Below are positions 7,603-14,599 of a DNA stretch of 25,234 nt, piece after piece. The notes below the pieces were generated by a model. It was not told the DNA's origin and searched no databases. It worked only from the letters and a program-made list of their open reading frames with translations. This DNA comes from Leptospirillum sp. (GTDB lineage Bacteria; Nitrospirota; Leptospirillia; Leptospirillales; Leptospirillaceae). Position numbers and translations under genes: made by a program. The stretch covers positions 1-25,234 of the forward strand of contig DAIEST010000128.1 in the NCBI GenBank assembly GCA_027346125.1. Reading direction: 5' to 3'. Positions within the stretch are counted from its first letter, which is position 1. Each line of letters opens with the position of its first letter.

Positions 7603-8346
7603 TCATTCACCCCCGATGCCGTAAAAGTGAATGCCCACCGCCATGTTCATGAACGTTCCCAGGACGTCGAATCCCACCCGGGGGGTGGAGCCGGCCGCTC
7701 CGGCCGATACCACATTGAACGATAGCGGGTTCAGTCGCACGTAAAGGGTCGCCTTCGGATACTGGGAAAACGCATGCTCGATTCCAATGCCCAAAGAGAC
7801 GGGAAGAGAAAACGCCAGGGTCGTGGACGTGTAATTCTGAAGCGGAAAAAAGAGGGGCAATACGTCGAGATCAAGAAAAAGGAGCAGATTCGGACGTTCG
7901 ACGAACGCCCACATCCCTTCGACGTTGGCGAGCACCGCGTAGGACACGTTCGGCGAAACGGACGGAAGAGCGAATCCCACGCCGCCGTCGAGACCGAACC
8001 CGTTCGGAAACCAGTAGCGGACATCGCCGAATCCTCCGGCGCTGGGGATCACGGCGGGGATCATCACGGCCGTGAATCCAATCCCCCATTTTTGGGTATC
8101 GACGAAGGTTTCTCCTCCTCCCGATGGACCGGCATGTACGGCCGGAACCCCCGCATCCGGAAGGGACGGAACATTCGACGTTTCCGCGGCACACACGCGG
8201 GCGGAGAGCAGAACGACGAGCGATCCGAGCAGGATCAGAACGCCGAGCCACCTGCGACAAATTGGCAAAGTCCTCAAGGTTTCGACGGACGTTCCCGGAA
8301 GCGGCAACGCTTCTTCAGGCCCGGAAGGGATCCGTTCCCCATTCAC
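7603..8346 (-). CDS. Unrecognised exported, outer-membrane-like protein in the mer operon
   Basis: I do not recognise this 247-residue protein. It has a hydrophobic segment at about 33-50 ending in an AxA-like site (ARVCAAETS), consistent with an exported protein with a long N-region. The mature part alternates polar and aromatic or aliphatic residues (GFGDVRYWFPNGFGLDGGVG, then NYTSTTLAFSLPVSLGIGIE) and ends in a run with aromatic residues near the C-terminus (GIHFYGIGGE), as in small outer-membrane beta-barrels. The start is a GTG at 8346 overlapping the merP stop (GTGA), so it should be co-translated with merP; a later start nearer the signal sequence is possible. Its place between merP and merA implies a role in mercury handling at the cell envelope, which is inference. 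Confidence 0.6.
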   Translation of the reverse strand: MNGERIPSGPEEALPLPGTSVETLRTLPICRRWLGVLILLGSLVVLLSARVCAAETSNVPSLPDAGVPAVHAGPSGGGETFVDTQKWGIGFTAVMIPAVIPSAGGFGDVRYWFPNGFGLDGGVGFALPSVSPNVSYAVLANVEGMWAFVERPNLLLFLDLDVLPLFFPLQNYTSTTLAFSLPVSLGIGIEHAFSQYPKATLYVRLNPLSFNVVSAGAAGSTPRVGFDVLGTFMNMAVGIHFYGIGGE

Positions 8347-8675
8347 ATCTTCATCCGGATCTCTTTGACCGTTACAAGGGTGGACGGATAGCCCGCCTCC
8401 CGGGTGGCGCGCTCCAGGGTCCGGACCGACACCCGCCCTTTCTGGATGACGACCGTGGCGGTTTTCGTTTCAAGGTCCGCCTTGGCTTCCACGACGCCGG
8501 GAAGCCGGTCGAGCGCCTTCCGGACCGTCAACGGACACAACCGGCAGTGCATGTCGGGAACGGAAAGCGTGACCTCTTCGAAGGGAGGAGGTGCCGCCAG
8601 GGACACGGAGACCCCCGCACCCAGAAAACCGGAAATCAGGAACAAAAGACCTACGAATGCCGAAAAACGCTTCAT
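8343..8675 (-). CDS. merP: Periplasmic mercuric-ion-binding protein
   Basis: The 110-residue protein has an N-terminal signal peptide (MKRFSAFVGLLFLISGF, then cleavage near SLAAPP at about 28). It is followed by a single ferredoxin-like heavy-metal-associated domain. The metal site is DMHCRLCPLTVRKAL with Cys44 and Cys47, the MerP variant of the GMTCxxC motif. MerP captures Hg(II) in the periplasm and passes it to the MerT cysteines. The ATG at 8675 is preferred over an earlier in-frame ATG because GGAG lies at the right distance and the signal peptide then starts correctly. It starts 13 nt after merT and overlaps the next gene by 4 nt. Confidence 0.93.
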   Translation of the reverse strand: MKRFSAFVGLLFLISGFLGAGVSVSLAAPPPFEEVTLSVPDMHCRLCPLTVRKALDRLPGVVEAKADLETKTATVVIQKGRVSVRTLERATREAGYPSTLVTVKEIRMKM

Positions 8676-8688
8676 CGTATCTTCTCCT

Positions 8689-9039
8689 TCAGTTGAACAG
8701 AAGCGGACCAAACCACGGGAAAGCCAAGATGATCAGGAGTGCTCCCGTGATCACCCAGAAGACGGCGCGTTCGCGGGAGAGCCCCCGAGGAGGACAGGTC
8801 CCGGTGGAACAGGCCGGTTTCCGATACAGCTTCCATCCGGCGATCCCCAGAAAAAGCAGGGTCAGCCCCGCAAAATAGGGACGATAGGGCTCGAACGCCG
8901 TCAAGCGACTGATCCAGGTGCCACCAATACCCAGAAGGACCAGTACCAGAGGGACTACACAGCAGAGACTGGCCCCCGCGGCGGCAATAATGCCGCCCAA
9001 AAGCCACACCCTTTTCCCGGGCATCGACGCATCCTTCAT
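8689..9039 (-). CDS. merT: Mercuric ion transport protein
   Basis: The 116-residue inner-membrane protein has three hydrophobic segments (about 11-31, 55-72 and 93-112). The first carries the vicinal pair Cys26-Cys27 in GASLCCVVPLVLVLLGIGG, the MerT signature that accepts Hg(II) from MerP. A second pair (Cys77 and Cys82 in KPACSTGTCPP) lies in the cytoplasmic loop and delivers Hg(II) inward. The ATG at 9039 has AGGAAGGA upstream. It follows merR by 43 nt on the same strand and precedes merP by 13 nt. Confidence 0.95.
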   Translation of the reverse strand: MKDASMPGKRVWLLGGIIAAAGASLCCVVPLVLVLLGIGGTWISRLTAFEPYRPYFAGLTLLFLGIAGWKLYRKPACSTGTCPPRGLSRERAVFWVITGALLIILAFPWFGPLLFN

Positions 9040-9082
9040 GGGTCATTCCTTCCTCGATGTGCGATTTTCCAGAACGTCTCTT

Positions 9083-9496
9083 TCACTCTTTGTCGAGCGG
9101 TCCTTCCAAGCGTCCGTTTTCCATATGCCGGAGAATCGCGCACTCTTTCTCCGATGAACCGCATTCGCGGACGTATGAGCCCAGAATCTTTTTCAGGCGC
9201 TCCATCGCCTGAATCTTCCGCTCGATCTCTTCGATCTTGATTTCGGCCCGCCTGCGCACCTTCTCGCACACATGATCCGACTGAGATCGAAGGTCCAGAA
9301 GCTCCCCGATTTCTTTCAAGGTAAACCCCATGTTCTGGGCATTCTTGATGAATCGGAGCGTCAAAACCGTTTCCGGCTCATATTGACGGTAGCCCGACGC
9401 CCGACGGGACGGTTCGGGAATCAGGCCGATGCGTTCGTAGTAACGGATCGTCTCGACCGGGATACCCGCTTCCCGAGCCACTTTTCCGATGTTCAC
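9083..9496 (-). CDS. merR: Mercury-responsive MerR transcriptional regulator
   Basis: The 137-residue protein has the MerR winged-helix head (NIGKVAREAGIPVETIRYYE then RIGLIPEPSRRASGYRQY) and a dimerisation coiled coil. The three Hg(II)-binding cysteines are in HVCEKVRRRAE (Cys77), YVRECGSS (Cys112) and KECAIL (Cys119). The last two are 7 residues apart, a shorter loop than in Tn501 MerR but the same layout. Two GTG codons compete for the start: 9502 touches the AGAAGG site, while 9496 leaves 5 nt, so 9496 is preferred. Unlike the divergent Tn501 arrangement, merR is first in line with merT, merP, the outer-membrane-like gene and merA. It should therefore be autoregulated from the same promoter. 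Confidence 0.92.
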   Translation of the reverse strand: MNIGKVAREAGIPVETIRYYERIGLIPEPSRRASGYRQYEPETVLTLRFIKNAQNMGFTLKEIGELLDLRSQSDHVCEKVRRRAEIKIEEIERKIQAMERLKKILGSYVRECGSSEKECAILRHMENGRLEGPLDKE

Positions 9497-9536
9497 GGTC
9501 ACCTTCTTGGGTTGTCGTTTTCCTTACATGCTAAAA

Positions 9537-9568
9537 AGTTTAAACCCTTGACTATAGTTTAAAGTCAA
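9537..9568 (-). promoter_or_regulatory. MerR-type mer promoter/operator
   Basis: On the minus strand, a -35 TTGACT (9568-9563) and a -10 TAAACT (9542-9537) are separated by 20 bp, the elongated spacer typical of MerR-activated promoters. The spacer region holds a dyad, TTTAAAC-N11-GTTTAAA (9539-9563), centred between the two boxes where a MerR dimer would bind and untwist the DNA. It lies about 40 nt upstream of the merR start. Confidence 0.75.
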
Positions 9569-9569
9569 G

Positions 9570-9896
9570 TCAGTTTTGATTCCGTTCAGAGAGGTGGAAA
9601 TCGCTATGGGAACCGGAGCGGCCATGGGCGTGGAAAGCGCTGGCATCACTCTCGTCAAGAGTGACCACAGGGGAATCGTCTGGGCCCGGCGTCTTGCCTG
9701 GGCGACCTTGCGGAACATCCGTCAGAATCTGTTTCTTCGAGTTCTTATACAATTCCATGGGTGTGCCGATTGCTTCGGGGATCCCTCCCCGGCCTTCGAG
9801 GTTCTCCTGTCTCCCGTGATCCCGACGGCTACCATGAGCTTCAGCTCTGTCTCGGTCATCGCCAATGCGTTAAGGCTTCGCCGGCTGAAGCTCTGA
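9570..9896 (+). pseudogene. C-terminal remnant of a copper/silver P1B-type ATPase (copA-like)
   Basis: The plus strand encodes the end of a Cu(I)/Ag(I) P-type ATPase: VEIAMGTGAAMGVESAGITL (hinge and early TM7 region), DHRGIVWARRLAWATLRNIR, then LLSPVIPTATMSFSSVSVIA with NALRLRRLKL and stop, the typical membrane end. In the middle (about 9732-9795) the frame gives LRVLIQFHGCADCFG. The +1 frame there gives FLYNSMGVPIASGIPPR, which matches the family, so two frameshifts bracket the segment. The phosphorylation domain and everything upstream are missing. The fragment begins within a few bases of the mer promoter -35 box, so the mer operon appears to have replaced the front of this gene. Confidence 0.8.
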
Positions 9897-10076
9897 CGGC
9901 CTGTCCCGGACGGAAATATCGGCCCCGACAGTGAAACGGAGCCGTCATCGGGTGAGAACAGCGAGCTTCCACAGCTAAGAGGAGAAGTGTGCGGCTCTGG
10001 ATTCGATCCGGACCAAAGATGCCGCTTCCAGCCTGTTTTCACGAAAAATGACGACGGCGGAGATCCCTGACTTTTA

Positions 10077-10104
10077 CCGGGCGGCGGGGGTTCCCGCCGC
10101 CCGG
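10077..10104 (-). terminator. Strong stem-loop after the periplasmic coiled-coil gene
   Basis: A perfect 12-bp GC-only stem (CCGGGCGGCGGG with its complement) closes a 4-nt loop (GGTT on the plus strand). It sits 12 nt beyond the stop of the last gene of the cus cluster. There is no clear U-tract on the minus strand, so it may act as a transcript-stabilising or pause structure rather than a classical intrinsic terminator. Confidence 0.55.
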
Positions 10105-10116
10105 GATCTTCTAAAC

Positions 10117-10518
10117 TTATTTCCCGGACTTGAGCAGGATTTGCTTCCGGAGTTCCCTTCGTTCCACCATCTGCTTCAGGACTTTGAGCACGTAAATGTG
10201 TTCCTGGACCATGTCCTGCATGATGCCGGCCATCTGACGATGGTGCTCGCTCTTGTATTTTTGGATCATCGTCTCCATCCGTCTATCCATCTTCGCCATG
10301 TTTTGAGACATCAGCCGGAGGTTCTCTTTCATCAGCGACAGATTTTCCTTGAGCAATTTTTCCTGCTCAGCCCCTTTCTTCTTTTCGGCCAGGTCAAGCT
10401 CGTGCTGGGCCTTGCGCATCCGTTGATCCATCAGGACCGTGTACGGATTGGCCGCCTGGGACACGGCCGGAAACAGGACCCAAAGGGAGATCGCGATAAC
10501 AACCAGATGCTTTTTCAT
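10117..10518 (-). CDS. Periplasmic coiled-coil protein of the cus cluster
   Basis: The 133-residue product starts with a clear signal peptide (MKKHLVVIAISLWVLFPAVS, cleavage after SQA at about 22). The mature part is a charged helix rich in Met, Lys, Gln and Leu with heptad-like spacing (LDLAEKKKGAEQEKLLKENL, then SLMKENLRLMSQNMAKMDRR). It has no cysteine, and I recognise no domain. Size, location and composition recall periplasmic helical metal-stress proteins of the Spy/CpxP type in a general way, but their LTxxQ motif is not visible. The ATG at 10518 follows AGGAGG at good spacing; longer readings are unlikely. It is the last minus-strand gene of the cus group, separated from the HiPIP-like gene by 121 nt that contain a stem-loop. 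Confidence 0.75.
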   Translation of the reverse strand: MKKHLVVIAISLWVLFPAVSQAANPYTVLMDQRMRKAQHELDLAEKKKGAEQEKLLKENLSLMKENLRLMSQNMAKMDRRMETMIQKYKSEHHRQMAGIMQDMVQEHIYVLKVLKQMVERRELRKQILLKSGK

Positions 10519-10582
10519 ACTGATTCCTCCTGGTGAAGGGTGCCGTTCTGAAAGGGAGTTGCAGGGAACGCCGCTACCCTTG

Positions 10583-10608
10583 CTCATCCCGGGAGATTCC
10601 GGGATGAG
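10583..10608 (-). terminator. Intergenic stem-loop between HiPIP-like and coiled-coil genes
   Basis: A perfect 10-bp stem (CTCATCCCGG with its complement) encloses a 6-nt loop (GAGATT on the plus strand). On the plus strand it is followed by ATTTT. On the minus strand, the direction of the flanking genes, no U-run follows. It could attenuate transcription between the two genes or protect an mRNA end; the role is uncertain. Confidence 0.4.
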
Positions 10609-10639
10609 ATTTTCTGTTCCGCCTTACGGATTCGAACCG

Positions 10640-10996
10640 CTAGCTTTTTCTCTCGTAAAACCGGCAATACCCCATGGGACTGACGGGACCCGCCACGATC
10701 GTGCAGGCCCCCTCCATCATGCGTCCCATCCCCATCGCACCGTTCATGCCTCCCGTGCCCTGCCCCCTTCCCTCCATCATGGAGGACATTCCTTCGGGAG
10801 GAATGAAGTGCCGGCAGTTCATGCACATCTTTCCGTCTTCCGGATGGCTCTGGTAAAGGGCCGTTTTTTTGTCGACCTTTTGGGGCCGTGGGGCGGCCCA
10901 GGATCGGATCGGGTCTTCTTTCGGCAATAGAGGGTACAAAAGACCCGCGACAACCGTCGTGAACATCTTCTTAAGAGCCTGCCTCCTGTTCATCAT
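10640..10996 (-). CDS. Exported HiPIP-like iron-sulfur protein with Met-rich insert
   Basis: The 118-residue protein carries a twin-arginine-type signal (MMNRRQALKKMFTTVVAGLL). Its four cysteines are arranged as in high-potential iron-sulfur proteins: CMNC (Cys58, Cys61), Cys98 in GACTIVAGPVS, and Cys111 in MGYCRFYERK, where HiPIPs usually have GWC followed by an aromatic residue. HiPIPs bind one 4Fe-4S cluster and carry electrons in the periplasm; the Iro protein of acidophilic iron oxidisers belongs here. Between Cys61 and Cys98 there is an insert rich in Met and Gly (about 70-95) that could bind Cu(I) or Ag(I), which is unusual for the family. GGGAGGG precedes the start. It begins 22 nt after cusF, so it is likely part of the cus operon. 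Fold assignment is good; function is inferred. Confidence 0.72.
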   Translation of the reverse strand: MMNRRQALKKMFTTVVAGLLYPLLPKEDPIRSWAAPRPQKVDKKTALYQSHPEDGKMCMNCRHFIPPEGMSSMMEGRGQGTGGMNGAMGMGRMMEGACTIVAGPVSPMGYCRFYERKS

Positions 10997-11018
10997 TTTA
11001 CCCTCCCTGTGGCGACCT

Positions 11019-11399
11019 TCAGGGCACCGGGCGAATCTTCGTGATCACGGTGGAAGCTTGTCCGTCCTGAACGGCATCGAAGCGGACATGTTCCCCTTTC
11101 TTGAGGGAATTCAGGGAAGACCGGTGGCGAAGCGTGAAGGTCATGGTCATCCCGCTCCAGCCGAACTCCCGGATTGGTCCGTGCTTGATGGTCACCGTCC
11201 CGGCCTTCCGGTCGATCGCCTTGACGACGCCCTTTCCGTGACCGACGGGTGCGGAGGCCGACGAACTTCCCATCCCCGACGACATGTCCGGCATTCCGTT
11301 CATGTTTCCCATGTCGTCGGCTGCGGCGATCGTGCCGGCAAGAATGATTCCCAGGAATGCCCCCGAGAGTGTCGTCATCCGTTTCGACAAATGATTCAT
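11019..11399 (-). CDS. cusF: CusF-like periplasmic Cu(I)/Ag(I)-binding chaperone
   Basis: The 126-residue protein has a signal peptide (to about residue 27) and a short Met-rich segment (DDMGNMNGMPDMSSGMG). A CusF domain follows (GVVKAIDRKAGTVTIKHGPI, then REFGWSGMTMTF). The metal ligands seen in CusF are conserved: His73, the capping Trp81, Met84 and Met86. CusF shuttles Cu(I) or Ag(I) in the periplasm to the CusCBA pump. The ATG at 11399 overlaps the cusA stop as ATGA, and GGAGGA lies within the end of cusA. A much longer overlapping open frame upstream is an antisense-frame artefact of cusA. In E. coli cusF lies between cusC and cusB, so its position after cusA is a different operon order. 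Confidence 0.9.
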   Translation of the reverse strand: MNHLSKRMTTLSGAFLGIILAGTIAAADDMGNMNGMPDMSSGMGSSSASAPVGHGKGVVKAIDRKAGTVTIKHGPIREFGWSGMTMTFTLRHRSSLNSLKKGEHVRFDAVQDGQASTVITKIRPVP

Positions 11400-14300
11400 G
11401 ATCGTGTTCCTCCAAGATTGTTGGAATGTGATTGAAGGGGATCCGTCCCCTTCTGTTGTGGAGATTCGTGACCATGCCCGCTGTAGGCTCCGAACCGGCG
11501 GACGTCGGTCTCCTTCCATAGCCTGTAAAGAACGGGGATTACCAGAAGACTCAAAGCGATCGCGGTCGCCATCCCCCCGACCATCGGGGCGGCGATCCGT
11601 TTCATGACGTCCGACCCGGTCCCGTGGCTCACCATGATCGGAAGAAGCCCCGCGAGAATGACGGTTCCCGTCATGGCGATCGGCCGGAGGCGGTAGAGGG
11701 TGCCCTCGACGATCGCCTGATCGATGTCTTCCGGTGTCTCCAGGCGGCCTTCGGTCCATCGCCGTTCGACCGAACGGTCGAGGTAGAGAATCATCACGAT
11801 CCCGAACTCGACAGCGATCCCGGCCAGCGCGATCATCCCTGTGATCACTGCCACGGAAAGCCGGTAGTGAAGGCCATAAAGGAACCACAGGCTTCCGAGC
11901 AACGCGAACGGCAATGACAGGAGAACCATTCCCGTCTTGGTCAGGTTCCGGAAATGGACGAAAAGAAGCGCGACGATGATCAGGAGGGTCAGGGGGAGCA
12001 CGAGTGCCAGTCTTTTGCGGGCACGCTCGATCGACGCGTACTGTCCCGACCAGGAGAGGGTCGTTCCGGCCGGAAGGATAACGGTACGGGCGATCGCTTT
12101 TTTGGCCCGGGCGACATAGCCGCCCAGATCGCCCCCCCTGATATCGATATAGATCCATCCCGTGAGCCGGGCGTTTTCGGTTTTGATCATCGTGGGGCCG
12201 TCCTCTATGGTGAGCGAGGCGAGACGGGAAAGCGGCACCTGCCCTCCGTCCGGCGTAGGGACCGGCAACGATCCGATGGCTTCCAGGGATCCCCTTTCAT
12301 CCCTGGGATACCTGAGGTCCACCGGAAAACGTTCGCGCCCCTGGATCACCGTCGTCAATGTCTCCCCTCCGATGGCGGTCCGCACCATGCGGTTGACGTC
12401 GTCGACGTTCAGGCCGTACCGCGCCGCACGAAAACGGTGAATATCGACCGAAATATAGCGTCCTCCGGTAAGGCGGTCGGCATACACCGAAGCGGTGTCC
12501 GGAAGCGTTCGCAACACATCGCGGATCTGCCGGTCGAGCCTGTCGATCGTCTCGAGCGAAGGGGCCGTGACCTTGAGGCCGAGCGGGGATTTAATTCCGG
12601 TCGAAAGCATGTTGACCCGGTTGATGATCGGCATCGTCCAGATATTCGAAACGCCCGGGAGCGAAACGACGCGGTCGAGATCTTCCTTGAGATGGGAGAG
12701 AGTCATTCCGGAACGCCACTGGTTTCGGGGTTTCAGCATGACGACCGTGTCGAACATCGTGAGATGCGCCGAGTCGGTCGCGGTTTCCGCCCGCCCGGAT
12801 TGTCCGAAAACCCGGTCCACTTCCGGAACGGCACGGATCAGGCGGTCGGTGGTCTGGAGAAGATGGGCCGATTCCCCCACCGAGACCCCCGGTGTCAGGG
12901 TCGGCATATACAGGAGATCGCCTTCGTAGAGCGGGGGCATGAATTCCGTTCCAAGGTGCGAAAGCGGAACGGCGGCCGTCAGCAGGAGTCCTGCCGCCAG
13001 AAGGAGAGTCAGACGACGGTGGCGGAGCGCCCATCCGATCACGGGACGATAGAGGAAGACCAGAATCCGGTTCACGGGATTTTTTTGCTCCGGGGCGATC
13101 TTTCCCCGGATGAGAAATCCCATCAGGACGGGGACCAGGGTGATCGAAAGAGCCGCGGAAATGGCGATGGAATAGGTTTTGGTGAAGGCCAGGGGCTTGA
13201 AAAGCCGGCCCTCCTGTTCCTGAAGGGCGAAGATCGGAAGAAACGACACGGTGATCACCAGGAGCGAGAAAAAAAGAGACGGCCCCACTTCCCGGGCGGA
13301 TCGAAGGGCCGTGTCCCAGGGGTTTTCTCCGTCGTCGGAACGTTCCCGGTGCTTGTGCATGTTCTCGATCATCACGATCGCAGCGTCCACCATGACGCCG
13401 ATGGAGACCGCGATCCCGCCGAGGGACATGATATTGGCGGTGAGTCCCTGGCGCGACATCAGGACGAAGGCCGCAAAAATGCCGACCGGAAGACTTAAGA
13501 TCGCCACCAGGGAAGAGCGGACCCGGGACAGGAACAGGAGACAGACCAAGGAGACCGCGATCGACTCTTCCAGGAGTTTTTCCAGGAGATTTTTGATGCT
13601 TTTCAGGATCAGACGTGAACGGTCGTATGTCGTGACGATTTCGACCCCGGCCGGCAGCATCGGGGAAAGGGCCCTGATCTTTTCTTTCACCGCCCGGATA
13701 ACATCGAGCGCGTTGGTGCCTCCGCGGGTGATGACGATCCCTCCGGCAACTTCCCCCTTGCCATCGAGCTCCGCCACCCCCTGTCTCAGCTCCGGACCGA
13801 GGTGGATGGAAGCCACTTGGGAAAGACGGACCGGATCGCCGGACGAACCGACCGCAAGCGGTATGTTCCGAATGTCCGAAAGGGAGTGGATGTACCCCCG
13901 GGTCCGGACCATATACTGGGCTTCGCCCATGTCCACGACCGACCCACCCACGTCGCCATTCGAAGACCGGATCGCCCGTTCCACCCGGGACAGGGTCACG
14001 TGGTAGGCCAGAAGTTTTTTGGGATCCACGACGACCTGGAATTCCTTTACCATTCCGCCGACGGAGGCCACTTCCGACACGCCGTGGATGCTCTGGAGCT
14101 CGAATTTCAGGAACCAGTCCTGGAGTGCCCTCAACTGGGAGAGATCGTAATGGTTGTTGCGGTCGACCAGGGCGTATTCATAGACCCATCCCAGCCCGGT
14201 AGCGTCCGGTCCCAAGGTGGCTGTGACCCCCGGGGGAAGGCGGCTTTCGACCTGATTCAAATATTCCAGGACCCGGGAACGGGCCCAATATTGATCGGTT

Positions 14301-14599
14301 CCTTCCTTGAAAAGAATATAGATGAGGGAGTTTCCGAAGTCCGAGTAACCGCGGACGTGACGGACTCCGGGGATCGTCAGGAAAGCCGTCGTCAGGGGAT
14401 AGGTCACCTGGTTCTCGACGACGGAAGGAGGCTGGCCATGGTAGACGGCCTTGACGATCACCTGTGTGTCGGACAAATCGGGGATCGCGTCCAGGGGACT
14501 TCTGATAAGGGAAACGCCTCCCCAGGCGAGCAGCAGAAAAGACAGGACGAGAACCCAATACCTTTTTCGGATGGACCAGTCGATAATTCGGTCGATCAT
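11396..14599 (-). CDS. cusA: Cu(I)/Ag(I) RND efflux pump, inner-membrane subunit
   Basis: The 1067-residue protein is a full-length heavy-metal RND proton antiporter that pumps Cu(I)/Ag(I) out through CusB and CusC. It begins MIDRIIDWSIRKRYWVLVLS with TM1. The proton-relay Asp lies in GVMVDAAIVMIEN (about residue 400). Two large periplasmic loops flank twelve membrane segments. Conserved metal-pathway blocks are GTEFMPPLYEGDLLYMP (about 550) and NRVNMLSTGIKSPLGLKV (about 660), with Met positions like those of E. coli CusA. These separate it from the CzcA group. The start at 14599 follows GGAGGT; upstream extensions read into cusB. It overlaps cusB and cusF by 4 nt each (ATGA). The C-terminal tail is short and carries several His and Gln residues. 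Confidence 0.95.
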   Translation of the reverse strand: MIDRIIDWSIRKRYWVLVLSFLLLAWGGVSLIRSPLDAIPDLSDTQVIVKAVYHGQPPSVVENQVTYPLTTAFLTIPGVRHVRGYSDFGNSLIYILFKEGTDQYWARSRVLEYLNQVESRLPPGVTATLGPDATGLGWVYEYALVDRNNHYDLSQLRALQDWFLKFELQSIHGVSEVASVGGMVKEFQVVVDPKKLLAYHVTLSRVERAIRSSNGDVGGSVVDMGEAQYMVRTRGYIHSLSDIRNIPLAVGSSGDPVRLSQVASIHLGPELRQGVAELDGKGEVAGGIVITRGGTNALDVIRAVKEKIRALSPMLPAGVEIVTTYDRSRLILKSIKNLLEKLLEESIAVSLVCLLFLSRVRSSLVAILSLPVGIFAAFVLMSRQGLTANIMSLGGIAVSIGVMVDAAIVMIENMHKHRERSDDGENPWDTALRSAREVGPSLFFSLLVITVSFLPIFALQEQEGRLFKPLAFTKTYSIAISAALSITLVPVLMGFLIRGKIAPEQKNPVNRILVFLYRPVIGWALRHRRLTLLLAAGLLLTAAVPLSHLGTEFMPPLYEGDLLYMPTLTPGVSVGESAHLLQTTDRLIRAVPEVDRVFGQSGRAETATDSAHLTMFDTVVMLKPRNQWRSGMTLSHLKEDLDRVVSLPGVSNIWTMPIINRVNMLSTGIKSPLGLKVTAPSLETIDRLDRQIRDVLRTLPDTASVYADRLTGGRYISVDIHRFRAARYGLNVDDVNRMVRTAIGGETLTTVIQGRERFPVDLRYPRDERGSLEAIGSLPVPTPDGGQVPLSRLASLTIEDGPTMIKTENARLTGWIYIDIRGGDLGGYVARAKKAIARTVILPAGTTLSWSGQYASIERARKRLALVLPLTLLIIVALLFVHFRNLTKTGMVLLSLPFALLGSLWFLYGLHYRLSVAVITGMIALAGIAVEFGIVMILYLDRSVERRWTEGRLETPEDIDQAIVEGTLYRLRPIAMTGTVILAGLLPIMVSHGTGSDVMKRIAAPMVGGMATAIALSLLVIPVLYRLWKETDVRRFGAYSGHGHESPQQKGTDPLQSHSNNLGGTRS

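Noticed and set aside
10630..10655. tRNA T-arm-like GGATTCGAACCGC
   Set aside because: The T-stem does not pair properly, no anticodon arm is nearby, and the sequence spans the end of the HiPIP-like gene.
11400..12158. Open minus-strand frame continuing upstream of cusF inside cusA
   Set aside because: It lies in an alternate frame of cusA, is Arg/Pro-rich without any domain, and cusF has its own ATG and ribosome site at 11399.
11954..13498. 514-codon plus-strand open frame opposite cusA
   Set aside because: It is antisense to a conserved RND gene, with composition typical of a GC-rich shadow frame; no signal, domain or ribosome site.
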